Shown one piece after another: positions 54,236 to 62,998 of a stretch of DNA of 64,000 nt. The DNA is from Firmicutes bacterium M10-2 (lineage in GTDB: Bacteria > Bacillota_I > Bacilli_A > Erysipelotrichales > Erysipelotrichaceae). A program made the position numbers and the translations under genes. A model generated the notes under the pieces. The model saw only the letters and a program-made list of their open reading frames with translations. It had not been told where the DNA came from and did not search any database. The DNA is taken from assembly GCA_000403415.2 (NCBI GenBank), contig KE159700.1, positions 1-64,000 of the forward strand. Reading direction: 5' to 3'. Numbering within the stretch: the stretch's first letter is position 1; the number at the start of each line of letters is the position of its first letter.

Positions 54236-54272
54236 AAGCACTGTAAAAAAACAAAGAAAAGGGGACAGCATT

Positions 54273-55226
54273 ATGTCAGAAAAAAATAAAAAGGGAACAC
54301 CTCCGCCAATTGATCCGAAAAGGATGAAGGAGATCCAAAACACTCCGGTACCATGGTATCGCCGCAAAGAAACGATTATTGGTCTTGTGATTGCGTTTGT
54401 CGTACTCATTGGTGTGATCGGAATCGGTTCGATTGCAGCCACTGCGATTGCGAAAGGTGTGATTACTCATCAAATTGAAAACATACAAAAAGATGAGTAT
54501 GAATATCGCTTGCTGAATCAGGCAAGCGAATACATTGTCAACGGGGAACAGGATATTTATCTTGAACCGATGAGCGATCAAAAGATCGGAAAGGTGAAAG
54601 CCGGCGATATCGTATGGTGCGAAAACACAGCCTATGTGGATGAAACCGAAGCGCTTTGGGGACAGCTTGCAAATGGTTGGATCCTGCTTCGTGATGCCGC
54701 TCAAACGTATGCAAGCGAAAATGTTTTGACCGAAATAGATCCTAATGACGGAACTTTGGAGATTATCGAAAGTACAATCTCTTATAAAGATCCTTCTTTA
54801 TCGGCGGATGAAGCTGCCGAATTGGTTGCGGATAAAAAAATCGAATACGATGCGATCTATGAAGATCTTGCGAACAACGAATGGTATTTGCTTGCGAACG
54901 GAGCATGGGTCGCAAAAAGCGATAAAGTAAAAGCGGTCGAAACCGATACCCCAGAAAAGGATCAGGAAAAGGTTCAGACAGAGCAAAAAGACGGAGAAGA
55001 AATTTCGACAGAGTTCAAAGCGCTGTATACGATGAAAACACGAAAAGATCCAAATCTTGACGCTGAACGTATCGGGACGATTGAAGAAAACGAAACAGTC
55101 ATGATTTCCGAATTGTTTGACGGAGAAGATGAAAGTGTTTGGGGAAAATTAGAAAACGGAAACTGGGTATGTATGCAGGATAAAGACTATACATACTTTG
55201 AGAAAACGGATCAGGAGGACAAATGA
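54273..55226 (+). CDS. Membrane-anchored protein with two SH3-like modules
   Basis: A 317-aa protein. A cytoplasmic N-terminus (1-31) precedes one helix at about 32-55 (IIGLVIAFVVLIGVIGIGSIAA). The extracytoplasmic part has two bacterial SH3-like modules, about 88-135 (IYLEPMSDQKIGKVKAGDIVWCENTA) and about 245-315 (LYTMKTRKDPNLDAERIGTIEENETV), with an acidic linker between. Such modules often bind peptidoglycan peptides. AAGGGGACAG precedes ATG 54273. It overlaps the next gene by 4 bp. Confidence 0.78.
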   Translation: MSEKNKKGTPPPIDPKRMKEIQNTPVPWYRRKETIIGLVIAFVVLIGVIGIGSIAATAIAKGVITHQIENIQKDEYEYRLLNQASEYIVNGEQDIYLEPMSDQKIGKVKAGDIVWCENTAYVDETEALWGQLANGWILLRDAAQTYASENVLTEIDPNDGTLEIIESTISYKDPSLSADEAAELVADKKIEYDAIYEDLANNEWYLLANGAWVAKSDKVKAVETDTPEKDQEKVQTEQKDGEEISTEFKALYTMKTRKDPNLDAERIGTIEENETVMISELFDGEDESVWGKLENGNWVCMQDKDYTYFEKTDQEDK

Positions 55227-55477
55227 CCGAACAGGAATTAAAAAAATTATCTCGTCTTGATCTTCTCGAATTGTTCGTTGAACAAAGTCGGGAAGTCGAG
55301 CGATTAAAAGCAGAATTGGAACAGGCCAATAAAAAACTGGAAGATCGGCGGATGATTTGCGAAGAAACAGGAAATATTGCCGAAGCGACTTTAAAAATCA
55401 ATCAGATTTTCGAACAATGCCAAAAAGCGGCCGATGAATATCTTGCGAGTGTGCGTTCTGCCGTTAAGCCGAAATAA
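55223..55477 (+). CDS. Small coiled-coil protein, 84 aa
   Basis: An 84-aa protein; residues about 8-45 form a coiled coil (LLELFVEQSREVERLKAELEQANKKLEDR, in part), followed by another helix. Soluble. It starts in the ATGA overlap with the SH3 gene and ends just before a terminator. Similar small proteins are seen beside O-acylation clusters in Bacillota, but no function is known to me. Confidence 0.72.
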   Translation: MTEQELKKLSRLDLLELFVEQSREVERLKAELEQANKKLEDRRMICEETGNIAEATLKINQIFEQCQKAADEYLASVRSAVKPK

Positions 55478-55478
55478 G

Positions 55479-55498
55479 CTCCTTCGGGAGTTTTTTTT
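55479..55498 (+). terminator. Short tetraloop terminator
   Basis: CTCC-TTCG-GGAG (55479-55490) followed by T8. UUCG is an especially stable tetraloop. It separates the SH3 operon from the SGNH gene. Confidence 0.8.
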
Positions 55499-55522
55499 GT
55501 GTTCTTTTTTTATCGAAAAGCG

Positions 55523-55528
55523 TACAAT
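55523..55528 (+). promoter_or_regulatory. -10 element of apparently leaderless SGNH gene
   Basis: TACAAT ends 7 bp before ATG 55536, so transcription would begin at or next to the start codon. There is no ribosome site in the gap, and the -35 position is not consensus. Confidence 0.4.
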
Positions 55529-55535
55529 AAAAGAC

Positions 55536-56267
55536 ATGGAACTACAAAAAATAAGGGGAAAAAAGACAATAGGATTTATTGTTCTTATTGTCGTGATCAT
55601 TGTGGTGATCCTATGTATTTTTTGGCCGCATCCGATTTCGAAAGGGGAAAAATATATTCGGGAACAAGCAGGTAAATCGGTGGATGACATGACGCAGGTG
55701 CTCGCTGAAAAGCGCGCACAGGAAATTCAAATTGCCAATGCGAACGGCCAAATGAATATTTACGATCTATTGGATTCTTATGCGATTTTAGGCGATTCAA
55801 GAGCCGTAATGTTTCAAACGGAATTGGATCCCAATCGGGTAATGGCAGAAATCGGAGTGAAGATCAATAATATCGATCATTATCTTTCCGCACTTCAAAC
55901 GATGCAGCCACGCTTTATTTATGTTATGTACGGGCTGAACGATATTGCTTCGAATTTAAACGGGACCGAAGGCGGATACGGACAGATTGTCACGGAAGAA
56001 GGAAAAAAGATCATGGATGTATGTCCGAATTCAAAATTGTTTTTGATAAGCATCCTTCCCGTGCAGTCCGATCAGGCAATGAATGATCAGGTGAATATTT
56101 ACAATGAGGCACTCAGACAAGCAGCCCAAGCCAATGGCTGGACGTATATCGATTGTACCGATCTTGTGGCAGATGATTATTATGAAGGCGATGGAGAACA
56201 TTTTAAGGCCTCGTTTTATCCTTTGTTGGCAGAAAGAATGTACGAAGCACAGGAGAGTACAGTATGA
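55536..56267 (+). CDS. SGNH/GDSL-type hydrolase, membrane-anchored
   Basis: A 243-aa protein with an N-terminal signal-anchor (about 10-31, TIGFIVLIVVIIVVILCIFW). The SGNH blocks are ILGDSRAVM (block I, Ser; GDSR rather than GDSL), YGLNDI (block III, Asn) and DGEHFK (block V, Asp/His). It would act outside the membrane as an esterase or acyltransferase partner. It heads the SGNH-DUF4358-MBOAT-DHHW cluster, an O-acylation layout. ATG 55536 has no ribosome site but a -10 lies 7 bp upstream. The next gene overlaps by 4 bp. Confidence 0.85.
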   Translation: MELQKIRGKKTIGFIVLIVVIIVVILCIFWPHPISKGEKYIREQAGKSVDDMTQVLAEKRAQEIQIANANGQMNIYDLLDSYAILGDSRAVMFQTELDPNRVMAEIGVKINNIDHYLSALQTMQPRFIYVMYGLNDIASNLNGTEGGYGQIVTEEGKKIMDVCPNSKLFLISILPVQSDQAMNDQVNIYNEALRQAAQANGWTYIDCTDLVADDYYEGDGEHFKASFYPLLAERMYEAQESTV

Positions 56268-56740
56268 AAAATAATCTGTATGTGATCATTAAGATCGTAT
56301 TGATTTGTGCGCTTCTTTTCCTGATCGTTCCGCATTTTTTAAGGCCGAAAGATTCTTCAGTACCTTTTGAGCAAGTTGTGCGGCAAACTGTACAGGATAT
56401 GAATATGGATCTTTATCCGCAGCGAAACAATCAGGAAATCAAACGATATTTGAATCTTGACCCGACACAATATGAAAATATTGCTTTTTACAGAACAACG
56501 GATGCCCTGAATGCTTCGGAGCTTTTGATTGTTCGGTTTAAAGAAGATGATCAAGCACAAGCTTTTGAAGAAACGATTAAAAAACGAATGGCTTCTCAGG
56601 AAAAAATTTACAGCGGATACGCTCCTGAACAGGAAAAACTTGTCAAAGAAGGGGTTGTTCGGGTGGAGGCGAATTATGCCATTTATGCAGTAGGCAGCGA
56701 ACACGCGCAACTGTTAAGTCAGTTTGAAGAAAGTTTGTGA
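56264..56740 (+). CDS. DUF4358 domain protein
   Basis: A 158-aa protein: signal-anchor helix at about 6-25, then an extracytoplasmic domain with LNLDPTQYENIAFYRTTDALNASELLIVRF (in part), matching DUF4358, a family typically next to MBOAT acyltransferases in Bacillota. Function unknown. It overlaps the SGNH gene by 4 bp and ends 10 bp before the MBOAT start. Confidence 0.82.
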   Translation: MKNNLYVIIKIVLICALLFLIVPHFLRPKDSSVPFEQVVRQTVQDMNMDLYPQRNNQEIKRYLNLDPTQYENIAFYRTTDALNASELLIVRFKEDDQAQAFEETIKKRMASQEKIYSGYAPEQEKLVKEGVVRVEANYAIYAVGSEHAQLLSQFEESL

Positions 56741-56750
56741 GGGGATCGAT

Positions 56751-58100
56751 ATGGTATTTAATAATTTGCTGTTTTTATTCGGCTTTTTGCCGATTACGTG
56801 GATCGCTTACCGCACAATCAAAAAGCCGGAAGCGAAAAATATCTTTTTGTTCGCCGCATCTTTGCTTTTTTACGCCTTTGGATCTTGGCAAGATTTGGTG
56901 GTGCTGGTTATTTTCGGGATATGGACTTTCGTGTCCGGATTGGAAATGGAAGCACGTCCGGAGTATAAAAAACAAATATGCATCGGATCAATTGCCTTTT
57001 TGATTGCTGTGCTTTGTTTTTATAAATACATTCCGTACTGGTTTGACGAATTGAAAATCGCTTTTCCGATCGGAATTTCTTTTTATACGTTTTCGGCTGT
57101 TTCGTATTTGGCGGATGTGTATACGAAGAAAACACCGGTGCAAAAAGATCCTGTTGCGTTTGGATTGTATCTTGCTTTTTTTGGCAAAGTAAATATGGGA
57201 CCGATCAGCGAGTACCATCAGTTAGAATCACAGCTTGTCCGAAGAAATCAAACTTTGAAGCAATGCGGTCAAGGGATGCTGATGTTTATCCGCGGACTCG
57301 TCAAAAAAGTAGTCCTAGCCGATCAGATTGCCGTGGCTTATACGCTGCTTGGAACCGATACGTCTTTTCTAGGGGCATGGCTTTTGGGTCTTGCTTATAC
57401 ATTCCAGCTTTATTTTGACTTTTCGGGCTATTCGGATATGGCCATCGGTCTTGGAAAAATGTTCGGTTTCGAGATTCCGATCAACTTCGATCATCCTTAT
57501 ATCGCAACAAGTGTACAGGATTTTTGGCGACGGTGGCATATTGCTTTATCGCAATGGTTTCGGGACTATGTGTATATTCCTCTTGGCGGCAATCGTGTCG
57601 GAGAACAAAAATATATTCGCAATATTTTGATTGTATGGATTTTGACGGGTATATGGCATGGACCGAATTTAACATTTATCGTTTGGGGCTTGTATTACGG
57701 ACTTCTTTTGCTGGCAGAGCATTACTGGTTCAAAAAACGGTTAGATCGTTTTCCTCGCTGGATGCGAATTGTCCTGGTCTTTTTGATCGCAAATATTGGA
57801 TGGGTGTTCTTTTCCAATCCGACAATTGGCCAAGCCTTTACCCAGTTGAAAAATATGATTGGTGTCGGTGTATCTTCATTTGCATCTGACCGGGCGATTT
57901 ATGTATTGACAAGTTACGGTTTGATTTTTGCGACGTGTGTTTTGTTCAGCTCGACACTTTTCAGTCAATTGTTCGAAAAGACGATCCAAAAGAAATTCGG
58001 GAAACAAGTTTGGCTTGGTGTGTATTTGGCAGCGTTTGCGGTTTGTGTGATTATGATCGTTGCATCAACTTCGCACACATTTTTGTATTTTGCGTTTTAA
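56751..58100 (+). CDS. MBOAT-family O-acyltransferase (AlgI/DltB/PatA-like)
   Basis: A 449-aa membrane protein with about eleven hydrophobic segments. QDFWRRWHIALSQWFRDYVYIPLGGN (in part) and the catalytic His in LTGIWHGPNLTFIVWG are the MBOAT signature. It moves an acyl group across the membrane to a surface polymer or glycolipid. The start is ATG 56751 after GAGGGG; the open frame above it overlaps DUF4358. It lies 12 bp ahead of the DHHW gene, which probably completes transfer. Confidence 0.92.
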   Translation: MVFNNLLFLFGFLPITWIAYRTIKKPEAKNIFLFAASLLFYAFGSWQDLVVLVIFGIWTFVSGLEMEARPEYKKQICIGSIAFLIAVLCFYKYIPYWFDELKIAFPIGISFYTFSAVSYLADVYTKKTPVQKDPVAFGLYLAFFGKVNMGPISEYHQLESQLVRRNQTLKQCGQGMLMFIRGLVKKVVLADQIAVAYTLLGTDTSFLGAWLLGLAYTFQLYFDFSGYSDMAIGLGKMFGFEIPINFDHPYIATSVQDFWRRWHIALSQWFRDYVYIPLGGNRVGEQKYIRNILIVWILTGIWHGPNLTFIVWGLYYGLLLLAEHYWFKKRLDRFPRWMRIVLVFLIANIGWVFFSNPTIGQAFTQLKNMIGVGVSSFASDRAIYVLTSYGLIFATCVLFSSTLFSQLFEKTIQKKFGKQVWLGVYLAAFAVCVIMIVASTSHTFLYFAF

Positions 58101-58112
58101 GGGGGCCTTTTC

Positions 58113-59213
58113 ATGAAACAAATGAAGAAATCGGATTGGGTGGCACGACAGTGCTTCAAGATAATCTTAGTTTTATGCAGCGTGATTTTTCTGCTCAATG
58201 TTTTTTGGCCTGACCAAGGGAAAAGCGATGTGGAAAACAGGCCGCTTGCTCAGTTTCCGACGCTTTCGCAACACTTTTTAAACGATTTGGACTCGTATTT
58301 TTCGGATCAGTTTATCGGACGAAATTTTTTGTTGAATGCGAATTATGTTTTGAAGAAAACGGAAGGCATCAAAGAAATTGACGGTGTCTATTTGGGAAAA
58401 GGGCGGTTGATCCAACAGAGCGAACCATATGACGAGCAGATTGTATCGAAAAATATGGATGCCCTGAATGCGTTTTATCAAAAGTACCCTCTCAATACGA
58501 CGCTTATGATCGTTCCGACTGCGCAAAGCATCGAAAAGGATCGGCTTCCTGCTTTTGTTGTGACGCAAGAAGAACAATTGGATTCGATTTACGCAAAGAT
58601 CGGAGAAGGGATTGCGAATGTGGATTTGCGGCCAATCTTGAATGAGCATAAAAACGAAGATATTTATTATAAGACGGACCATCATTGGACAAGTCTTGGC
58701 GCAAAATACGGATATGAAGGGATGTTTCAAAGCGAACCGCAATGCACGGTTTATCCGCTGACTTCCGATTTTCAAGGGACGCTTGCATCAAAGACAGGCA
58801 GTCCGTTTTTAAAGGATTCGATCGATCTTTACGTTCCGAACAATATGCCTGACTATGTTGTCACTTATGGCAGCGATCAACATAAAAGTCGAACGATGTA
58901 TGATCAGGATGCAATCCATACGAAAGATAAATATCAAGTGTTTTTAGGGCCGAATCAAGGAATGGTCAAGATTGAAAGCAATAACGAAAGCGATAAACGC
59001 CTAGTGATCTTCAAGGATTCTTACGCGAATAGTCTAATCCAGTTTTTGATTCCGCAATATCGGACGATTACGATTATCGATCCTCGATATTACTATGACG
59101 ATATTGACAAGGTCATGAAATCAGATCTGATCACGGATGTGCTTGTATGCTATAATTACAGCAATTTCGTATCCGATTCGACATTAAGCGATGTCCTTCA
59201 AAGTGCGGGTTGA
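58113..59213 (+). CDS. DHHW family (AlgX/AlgJ-like) protein
   Basis: A 366-aa protein with one signal-anchor (about 16-33), then the motif YYKTDHHWTSLGAKYGY (DHHW), and RLVIFKDSYANSLIQFL with the Ser of a second SGNH-like block. AlgX/AlgJ-type proteins acylate polysaccharides outside the membrane using groups supplied by MBOAT. GGGGGCC is weakly placed before ATG. It is the last gene of the cluster; a terminator follows. Confidence 0.9.
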   Translation: MKQMKKSDWVARQCFKIILVLCSVIFLLNVFWPDQGKSDVENRPLAQFPTLSQHFLNDLDSYFSDQFIGRNFLLNANYVLKKTEGIKEIDGVYLGKGRLIQQSEPYDEQIVSKNMDALNAFYQKYPLNTTLMIVPTAQSIEKDRLPAFVVTQEEQLDSIYAKIGEGIANVDLRPILNEHKNEDIYYKTDHHWTSLGAKYGYEGMFQSEPQCTVYPLTSDFQGTLASKTGSPFLKDSIDLYVPNNMPDYVVTYGSDQHKSRTMYDQDAIHTKDKYQVFLGPNQGMVKIESNNESDKRLVIFKDSYANSLIQFLIPQYRTITIIDPRYYYDDIDKVMKSDLITDVLVCYNYSNFVSDSTLSDVLQSAG

Positions 59214-59227
59214 TCCGCTGTAAAAAC

Positions 59228-59258
59228 AAAAGATGTGGAGATTTCCGCATCTTTTTTG
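59228..59258 (+). terminator. Terminator of O-acylation cluster
   Basis: AAAGATGTGGA (from 59228) pairs with TTCCGCATCTTT through one wobble, followed by T6. Confidence 0.75.
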
Positions 59259-59308
59259 AACTTTATTATGTTATGAATCGGAATACGATCCGACTGGAAA
59301 GAAAAGTA

Positions 59309-59337
59309 CAGAGGGCCAAATCAGCCCTCTGTTTTTG
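59309..59337. terminator. Terminator between convergent genes
   Basis: CAGAGGGC (59309-59316) pairs perfectly with GCCCTCTG (59324-59331), followed by T5 on the plus strand and TACTTTTC on the minus strand. Confidence 0.75.
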
Positions 59338-60366
59338 CTAAACTTCCACCTCTTTGGCAAGCACTGCCTGATAATCTTTGAGATTTTCCTGAAGCAGGGT
59401 TGGCGTATCCAGCTCATATGGACATTTAGATGCACATTGGTTGCAGTGCAGACATTGATTGATTTTGTCCATTTCTTTTTGCCAGTGTTCGCTTAACCAA
59501 TTCTGACTTGGGGCTCGACGCAGCATCAATGACATTCTTGCACATTGATTGATGGTAATCCCCACAGGACACGGCATACAATATCCGCATCCGCGACAGA
59601 AACTTCCCGCAATCTCTTCTTTTTCTTTTTTGATAAATTCAGCGATTTTTTCATTCATTTGCGGAGTTTCATCCATGAAGGCCAGCCATTCATTCAGTTC
59701 GCTTTCTTTTTGAATGCCCCAGATTGGAATTACATTGTCAAATTGGGACATGAAGGCCATGGCCGGAGTCGATTTGTTGATCAAACCGCCTGCCAGACCT
59801 TTCATGGCGATGTATCCCATATCATGTTCTTTGCACATTACAATGAGTTCTTGTTCTTTTTCGCTCGATAAATAACTCATCGGAAACTGGAGCGTTTCGT
59901 ACAATCCGCTTTCGATTGCTTCCTGAGCCACACCGAGCTTATGAGCCGTGATCCCGATATGTTTGATCAACCCTTTTTCCTTCGCTTCGAGCATTGCTTC
60001 GTACATTCCTGTTCCGTCATTTGGCCGATACACTTGCCCGGCACAATGAAATTGATAAATATCGATATAATTCGTTTGCAGATTTTTCAAAGAGGTTTCC
60101 AGCTGTTCCCAAAACTGATGCGGGTCTGTGGCCATCGTCTTTGTTGCCAGATAGTAAGTAGATCGGTCGAATGGTTTGAGTGCTTCGCCAACTTTTTCTT
60201 CGCTATCAGAATATGCGCGGGCCGTATCGAAAAAACGCATGCCTCCTTGATATGCTTTGCGTACCAACCGGATAGCATCTTCTTTGCTGATGCGCTGGAT
60301 GGGCAGTGCGCCAAACCCATTTTGCACAACACAAATTTTTGTTTTTCCTAATTTCACTTCTTTCAT
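59338..60366 (-). CDS. Aldo/keto reductase with C-terminal 4Fe-4S ferredoxin domain
   Basis: A 342-aa protein. The N-terminal TIM-barrel AKR has FDTARAYSDSEEKVGEAL (catalytic Asp/Tyr region) and HIGITAHKLG. The C-terminus carries two cysteine groups, CRGCGYCMPCPVGI and CLHCNQCASKCPYELDTP, as in the Fe-S-containing AKR family. It is a cytoplasmic redox enzyme of unknown substrate. ATG at 60366 follows AAAGGAGAGAG on the minus strand; the frame above it is unused. It is divergent from the FMN oxidase gene, with 63 bp between start codons. Confidence 0.9.
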   Translation of the reverse strand: MKEVKLGKTKICVVQNGFGALPIQRISKEDAIRLVRKAYQGGMRFFDTARAYSDSEEKVGEALKPFDRSTYYLATKTMATDPHQFWEQLETSLKNLQTNYIDIYQFHCAGQVYRPNDGTGMYEAMLEAKEKGLIKHIGITAHKLGVAQEAIESGLYETLQFPMSYLSSEKEQELIVMCKEHDMGYIAMKGLAGGLINKSTPAMAFMSQFDNVIPIWGIQKESELNEWLAFMDETPQMNEKIAEFIKKEKEEIAGSFCRGCGYCMPCPVGITINQCARMSLMLRRAPSQNWLSEHWQKEMDKINQCLHCNQCASKCPYELDTPTLLQENLKDYQAVLAKEVEV

Positions 60367-60390
60367 AAAATCTCTCTCCTTTATTAAAAA

Positions 60391-60402
60391 CATGGTACCA
60401 TG
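60391..60402. promoter_or_regulatory. 12-bp palindrome in divergent redox promoter region
   Basis: CATGGTACCATG is a perfect palindrome in the 63-bp gap between the two divergent redox genes. No convincing -35/-10 pair is visible on either strand. It is a candidate operator shared by both. Confidence 0.45.
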
Positions 60403-60429
60403 GAATTGGTAGACGATGCGAGGTAGAAT

Positions 60430-61455
60430 ATGAATTTTCAAGATGTATTACAAAAAAGCAAAGGTCATATGGGACCATGGTGCAAGTCTTGTCCGATCTG
60501 CAATGGAAAAGCGTGTGCGAATCATATTCCCGGACCGGGAGCAAAAGGGACAGGAACTGTTGCGATACGGAATTATGACGCATGGCAAAATGTATTTGTC
60601 AAAATGGATACGATCAGCGAAACAAACGAAGTCGATACGACGTTTCAATTGTTCGGCAAAACATTCAAGTATCCGATTTTTGCCGGACCGGTTGGTGCGG
60701 TTGATATGCACTACAGCAATGAACTCAATGATACGACATACAATGATTTGCTTGTGCGTCATGCCAAAGAGGCAGGAATTGCCGCTTTTACCGGGGACGG
60801 AATGGATGATCAGATCATGATTTCGGCAACCCGCTCGATCAAAGAAAACGAAGGAATCGGCATTGCGACCATCAAACCATGGCCATTGGAAATCGTGAAA
60901 GAAAAGCTTGATCTTGTAAAAGAGAGCGGAGGGTTTGCGTTTGCGATGGATATCGATGCAGCCGGACTTCCGTTTTTAAGAAGTTTTGTTCCGCCTGCCG
61001 GACGAAAGAGTGTGGAAGAACTACGGAAAATTAAAGAGGAAAGCAACCTTCCTTTCATAATTAAAGGGGTAATGAGCGTGGAAGGAGCGAAAAAGGCGAT
61101 GCTTGCCGGAGCAGATGCGATCGTGGTGAGCAATCATGGTGGAAGAGTACAAGATGGCACGCCCTCGACTGCTTCGGTACTTCCTGAAATTGTCGATGCA
61201 ATTCAGGGAAAAATGAAGATTTTCGTAGATGGAGGCATTCGTTCGGGAACCGATGTATTTAAAGCTCTCGCCTTAGGGGCCGACGGCGTATTGATTGCCC
61301 GCCCGTTTGTGAATGCTGTATACGGCGATCACGAAGAAGGAGTCGGCATTCTTGTACGGGAGTTGGGAAATGAACTGGCAGAAACGATGCGGATGTGTGG
61401 TGCAAGCGATCTTGCTTCAATCAACCGTTCTATGGTAGAAACACCGAAACGATAA
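60430..61455 (+). CDS. FMN-dependent alpha-hydroxy-acid oxidising protein
   Basis: A 341-aa TIM-barrel flavoenzyme. FIIKGVMSVEGAKKAMLAGADAIVVSNHGGR (in part) carries the FMN-binding Lys and catalytic His (SNHGGR), and KIFVDGGIRSGTDVFKALALGA is the phosphate-binding region. The N-terminus has a Cys cluster, WCKSCPICNGKAC, unlike classical lactate oxidases. It probably oxidises L-lactate or another 2-hydroxy acid. GAGG lies 6 bp before ATG. It is divergent from the Fe-S aldo/keto reductase. Confidence 0.88.
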   Translation: MNFQDVLQKSKGHMGPWCKSCPICNGKACANHIPGPGAKGTGTVAIRNYDAWQNVFVKMDTISETNEVDTTFQLFGKTFKYPIFAGPVGAVDMHYSNELNDTTYNDLLVRHAKEAGIAAFTGDGMDDQIMISATRSIKENEGIGIATIKPWPLEIVKEKLDLVKESGGFAFAMDIDAAGLPFLRSFVPPAGRKSVEELRKIKEESNLPFIIKGVMSVEGAKKAMLAGADAIVVSNHGGRVQDGTPSTASVLPEIVDAIQGKMKIFVDGGIRSGTDVFKALALGADGVLIARPFVNAVYGDHEEGVGILVRELGNELAETMRMCGASDLASINRSMVETPKR

Positions 61456-61471
61456 TTGCTTTGAAAATGAC

Positions 61472-61522
61472 AAAAGAGATGAAACACTGTTCCAAAATAA
61501 AGCGCTTTCATCTCTTTTTTTT
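61472..61522 (+). terminator. Terminator after FMN oxidase
   Basis: AAAAGAGATGAAA (61472-61484) pairs with TTTCATCTCTTTT (61506-61518), with continuing T's. Confidence 0.85.
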
Positions 61523-61562
61523 GCACAATTGATATAATGAAATCAACAAGGAGGATTTGAAA

Positions 61563-62957
61563 ATGTGTGAAGGAATGAAGATTGTTACAATTGGCGGGGG
61601 AAGCAGCTATACCCCGGAATTAATGGAAGGATTCATCAAACGCTATGATGAATTGCCGATTCGTGAAATTTGGCTTGTGGATATTGAAGAAGGAAAAGAG
61701 AAATTGGAAATTGTCGGAACCATGGCTCAAAGAATGTGGGACGCCAGCCCATACGATGTCAAGGTGCATTTGACGTTGGATCGCCGCGAAGCGTTAAAGG
61801 ACGCAGACTTTGTGACGACGCAGTTCCGAGTGGGATTATTGAATGCCCGTATTAAAGATGAACGGATCCCTTTTTCTTACGGAATGCTGGGACAGGAAAC
61901 AAACGGAGCGGGAGGAATTTTTAAAGCGTTCCGCACGATTCCGGTCATTTTGGATATCGTGGAAGACATGAAGGAATTGTGCCCGAATGCCTGGCTGATA
62001 AACTTCACCAACCCAAGTGGCATGGTAACAGAAGCGGTTATGAAATACGGAAAGTGGGACAAAGTTATCGGACTTTGCAATGTACCGGTTGGCGCAATGA
62101 TGAAAGAACCGGAAACGATTGGGAAGTCATTGGATGACTTGACATATAAATTTGCCGGATTGAATCATTTCCATTGGCATAAGGTATGGGATGAAAAAGG
62201 AAATGAAGTGACCAAGGATATTATTGAAGCGATGTACAAAGAAGGAACGGATTCCGGTATTCCTGCCAATATCCATGATATGCCGTTTTTTAAGGAACAG
62301 TTGCTGGAAATGGGAATGATTCCTTGTGGATATCACCGCTATTACTATCGTCAAGAAGAAATGTTGGCTCATGGACTTGAAGAGTACAATACGATCGGAA
62401 CGCGTGGACAGCAAGTCAAAAAGACCGAAGAAGAATTGTTTGAATTGTATAAAGATCCGACATTGAACTACAAGCCGGAACAGCTGACCAAAAGAGGAGG
62501 CACACACTATTCAGATGCGGCTTGCGAAACAATAGCAAGCATTTATGCCAACAAAAACTCGCACATTGTCGTAACGACAAGAAACAACGGAGCCATTCCT
62601 GATCTGCCTGCAGATTGTGCTGTGGAAGTGTCGGCAATGATCGGAACGACCGGAGCAAAAGCAATCGCATTCGGTTCATTGAATCCTGCTGAAAGAGGAT
62701 GGCTGCAAGTTATGAAGAACATGGAACATTGTGTTGAAGAAGCAGCCGTAACCGGAGATTACGGAAAAGCACTGCAAGCCTTTATTTTAAATCCGCAAAT
62801 TGTCAGCGGACAAAAGGCAAAAAATGTGTTGGATGAATTGTTGATTGCCCATAAAAAACATCTTCCTCAATTTGCCGAAAAGATTGCACAACTTGAAGCA
62901 GAAGGTGTAACAGTAAAAGATCCGATCGTTCGGGAACTGATTGCTCAAGGCCTTTAA
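61563..62957 (+). CDS. GH4 6-phospho-beta-glucosidase-type enzyme
   Basis: A 464-aa NAD- and metal-dependent hydrolase of family GH4. The dinucleotide motif is VTIGGGSSYTPEL; FTTQFRVGLL-like VTTQFRVG follows; the metal ligands are in INFTNPSGMV, IGLCNVPVG (Cys) and LNHFHWH (His). It would cleave phospho-beta-glucosides imported by a PTS; phospho-alpha substrates cannot be fully excluded. ATG 61563 lies 7 bp after AAGGAGG; a TTG at 61557 is too close to that site. TATAAT at 61533-61538 is the likely -10. No cognate PTS is adjacent. Confidence 0.92.
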   Translation: MCEGMKIVTIGGGSSYTPELMEGFIKRYDELPIREIWLVDIEEGKEKLEIVGTMAQRMWDASPYDVKVHLTLDRREALKDADFVTTQFRVGLLNARIKDERIPFSYGMLGQETNGAGGIFKAFRTIPVILDIVEDMKELCPNAWLINFTNPSGMVTEAVMKYGKWDKVIGLCNVPVGAMMKEPETIGKSLDDLTYKFAGLNHFHWHKVWDEKGNEVTKDIIEAMYKEGTDSGIPANIHDMPFFKEQLLEMGMIPCGYHRYYYRQEEMLAHGLEEYNTIGTRGQQVKKTEEELFELYKDPTLNYKPEQLTKRGGTHYSDAACETIASIYANKNSHIVVTTRNNGAIPDLPADCAVEVSAMIGTTGAKAIAFGSLNPAERGWLQVMKNMEHCVEEAAVTGDYGKALQAFILNPQIVSGQKAKNVLDELLIAHKKHLPQFAEKIAQLEAEGVTVKDPIVRELIAQGL

Positions 62958-62973
62958 TCAATGAATAAAAAAT

Positions 62974-62998
62974 AAAAGCTCGTTTATGCGAGCTTTTA
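62974..62998. terminator. Bidirectional terminator between GH4 gene and gpmA
   Basis: AAAAGCTCG pairs with CGAGCTTTT (62989-62997), loop TTTATG. It overlaps the gpmA stop codon. Confidence 0.8.
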
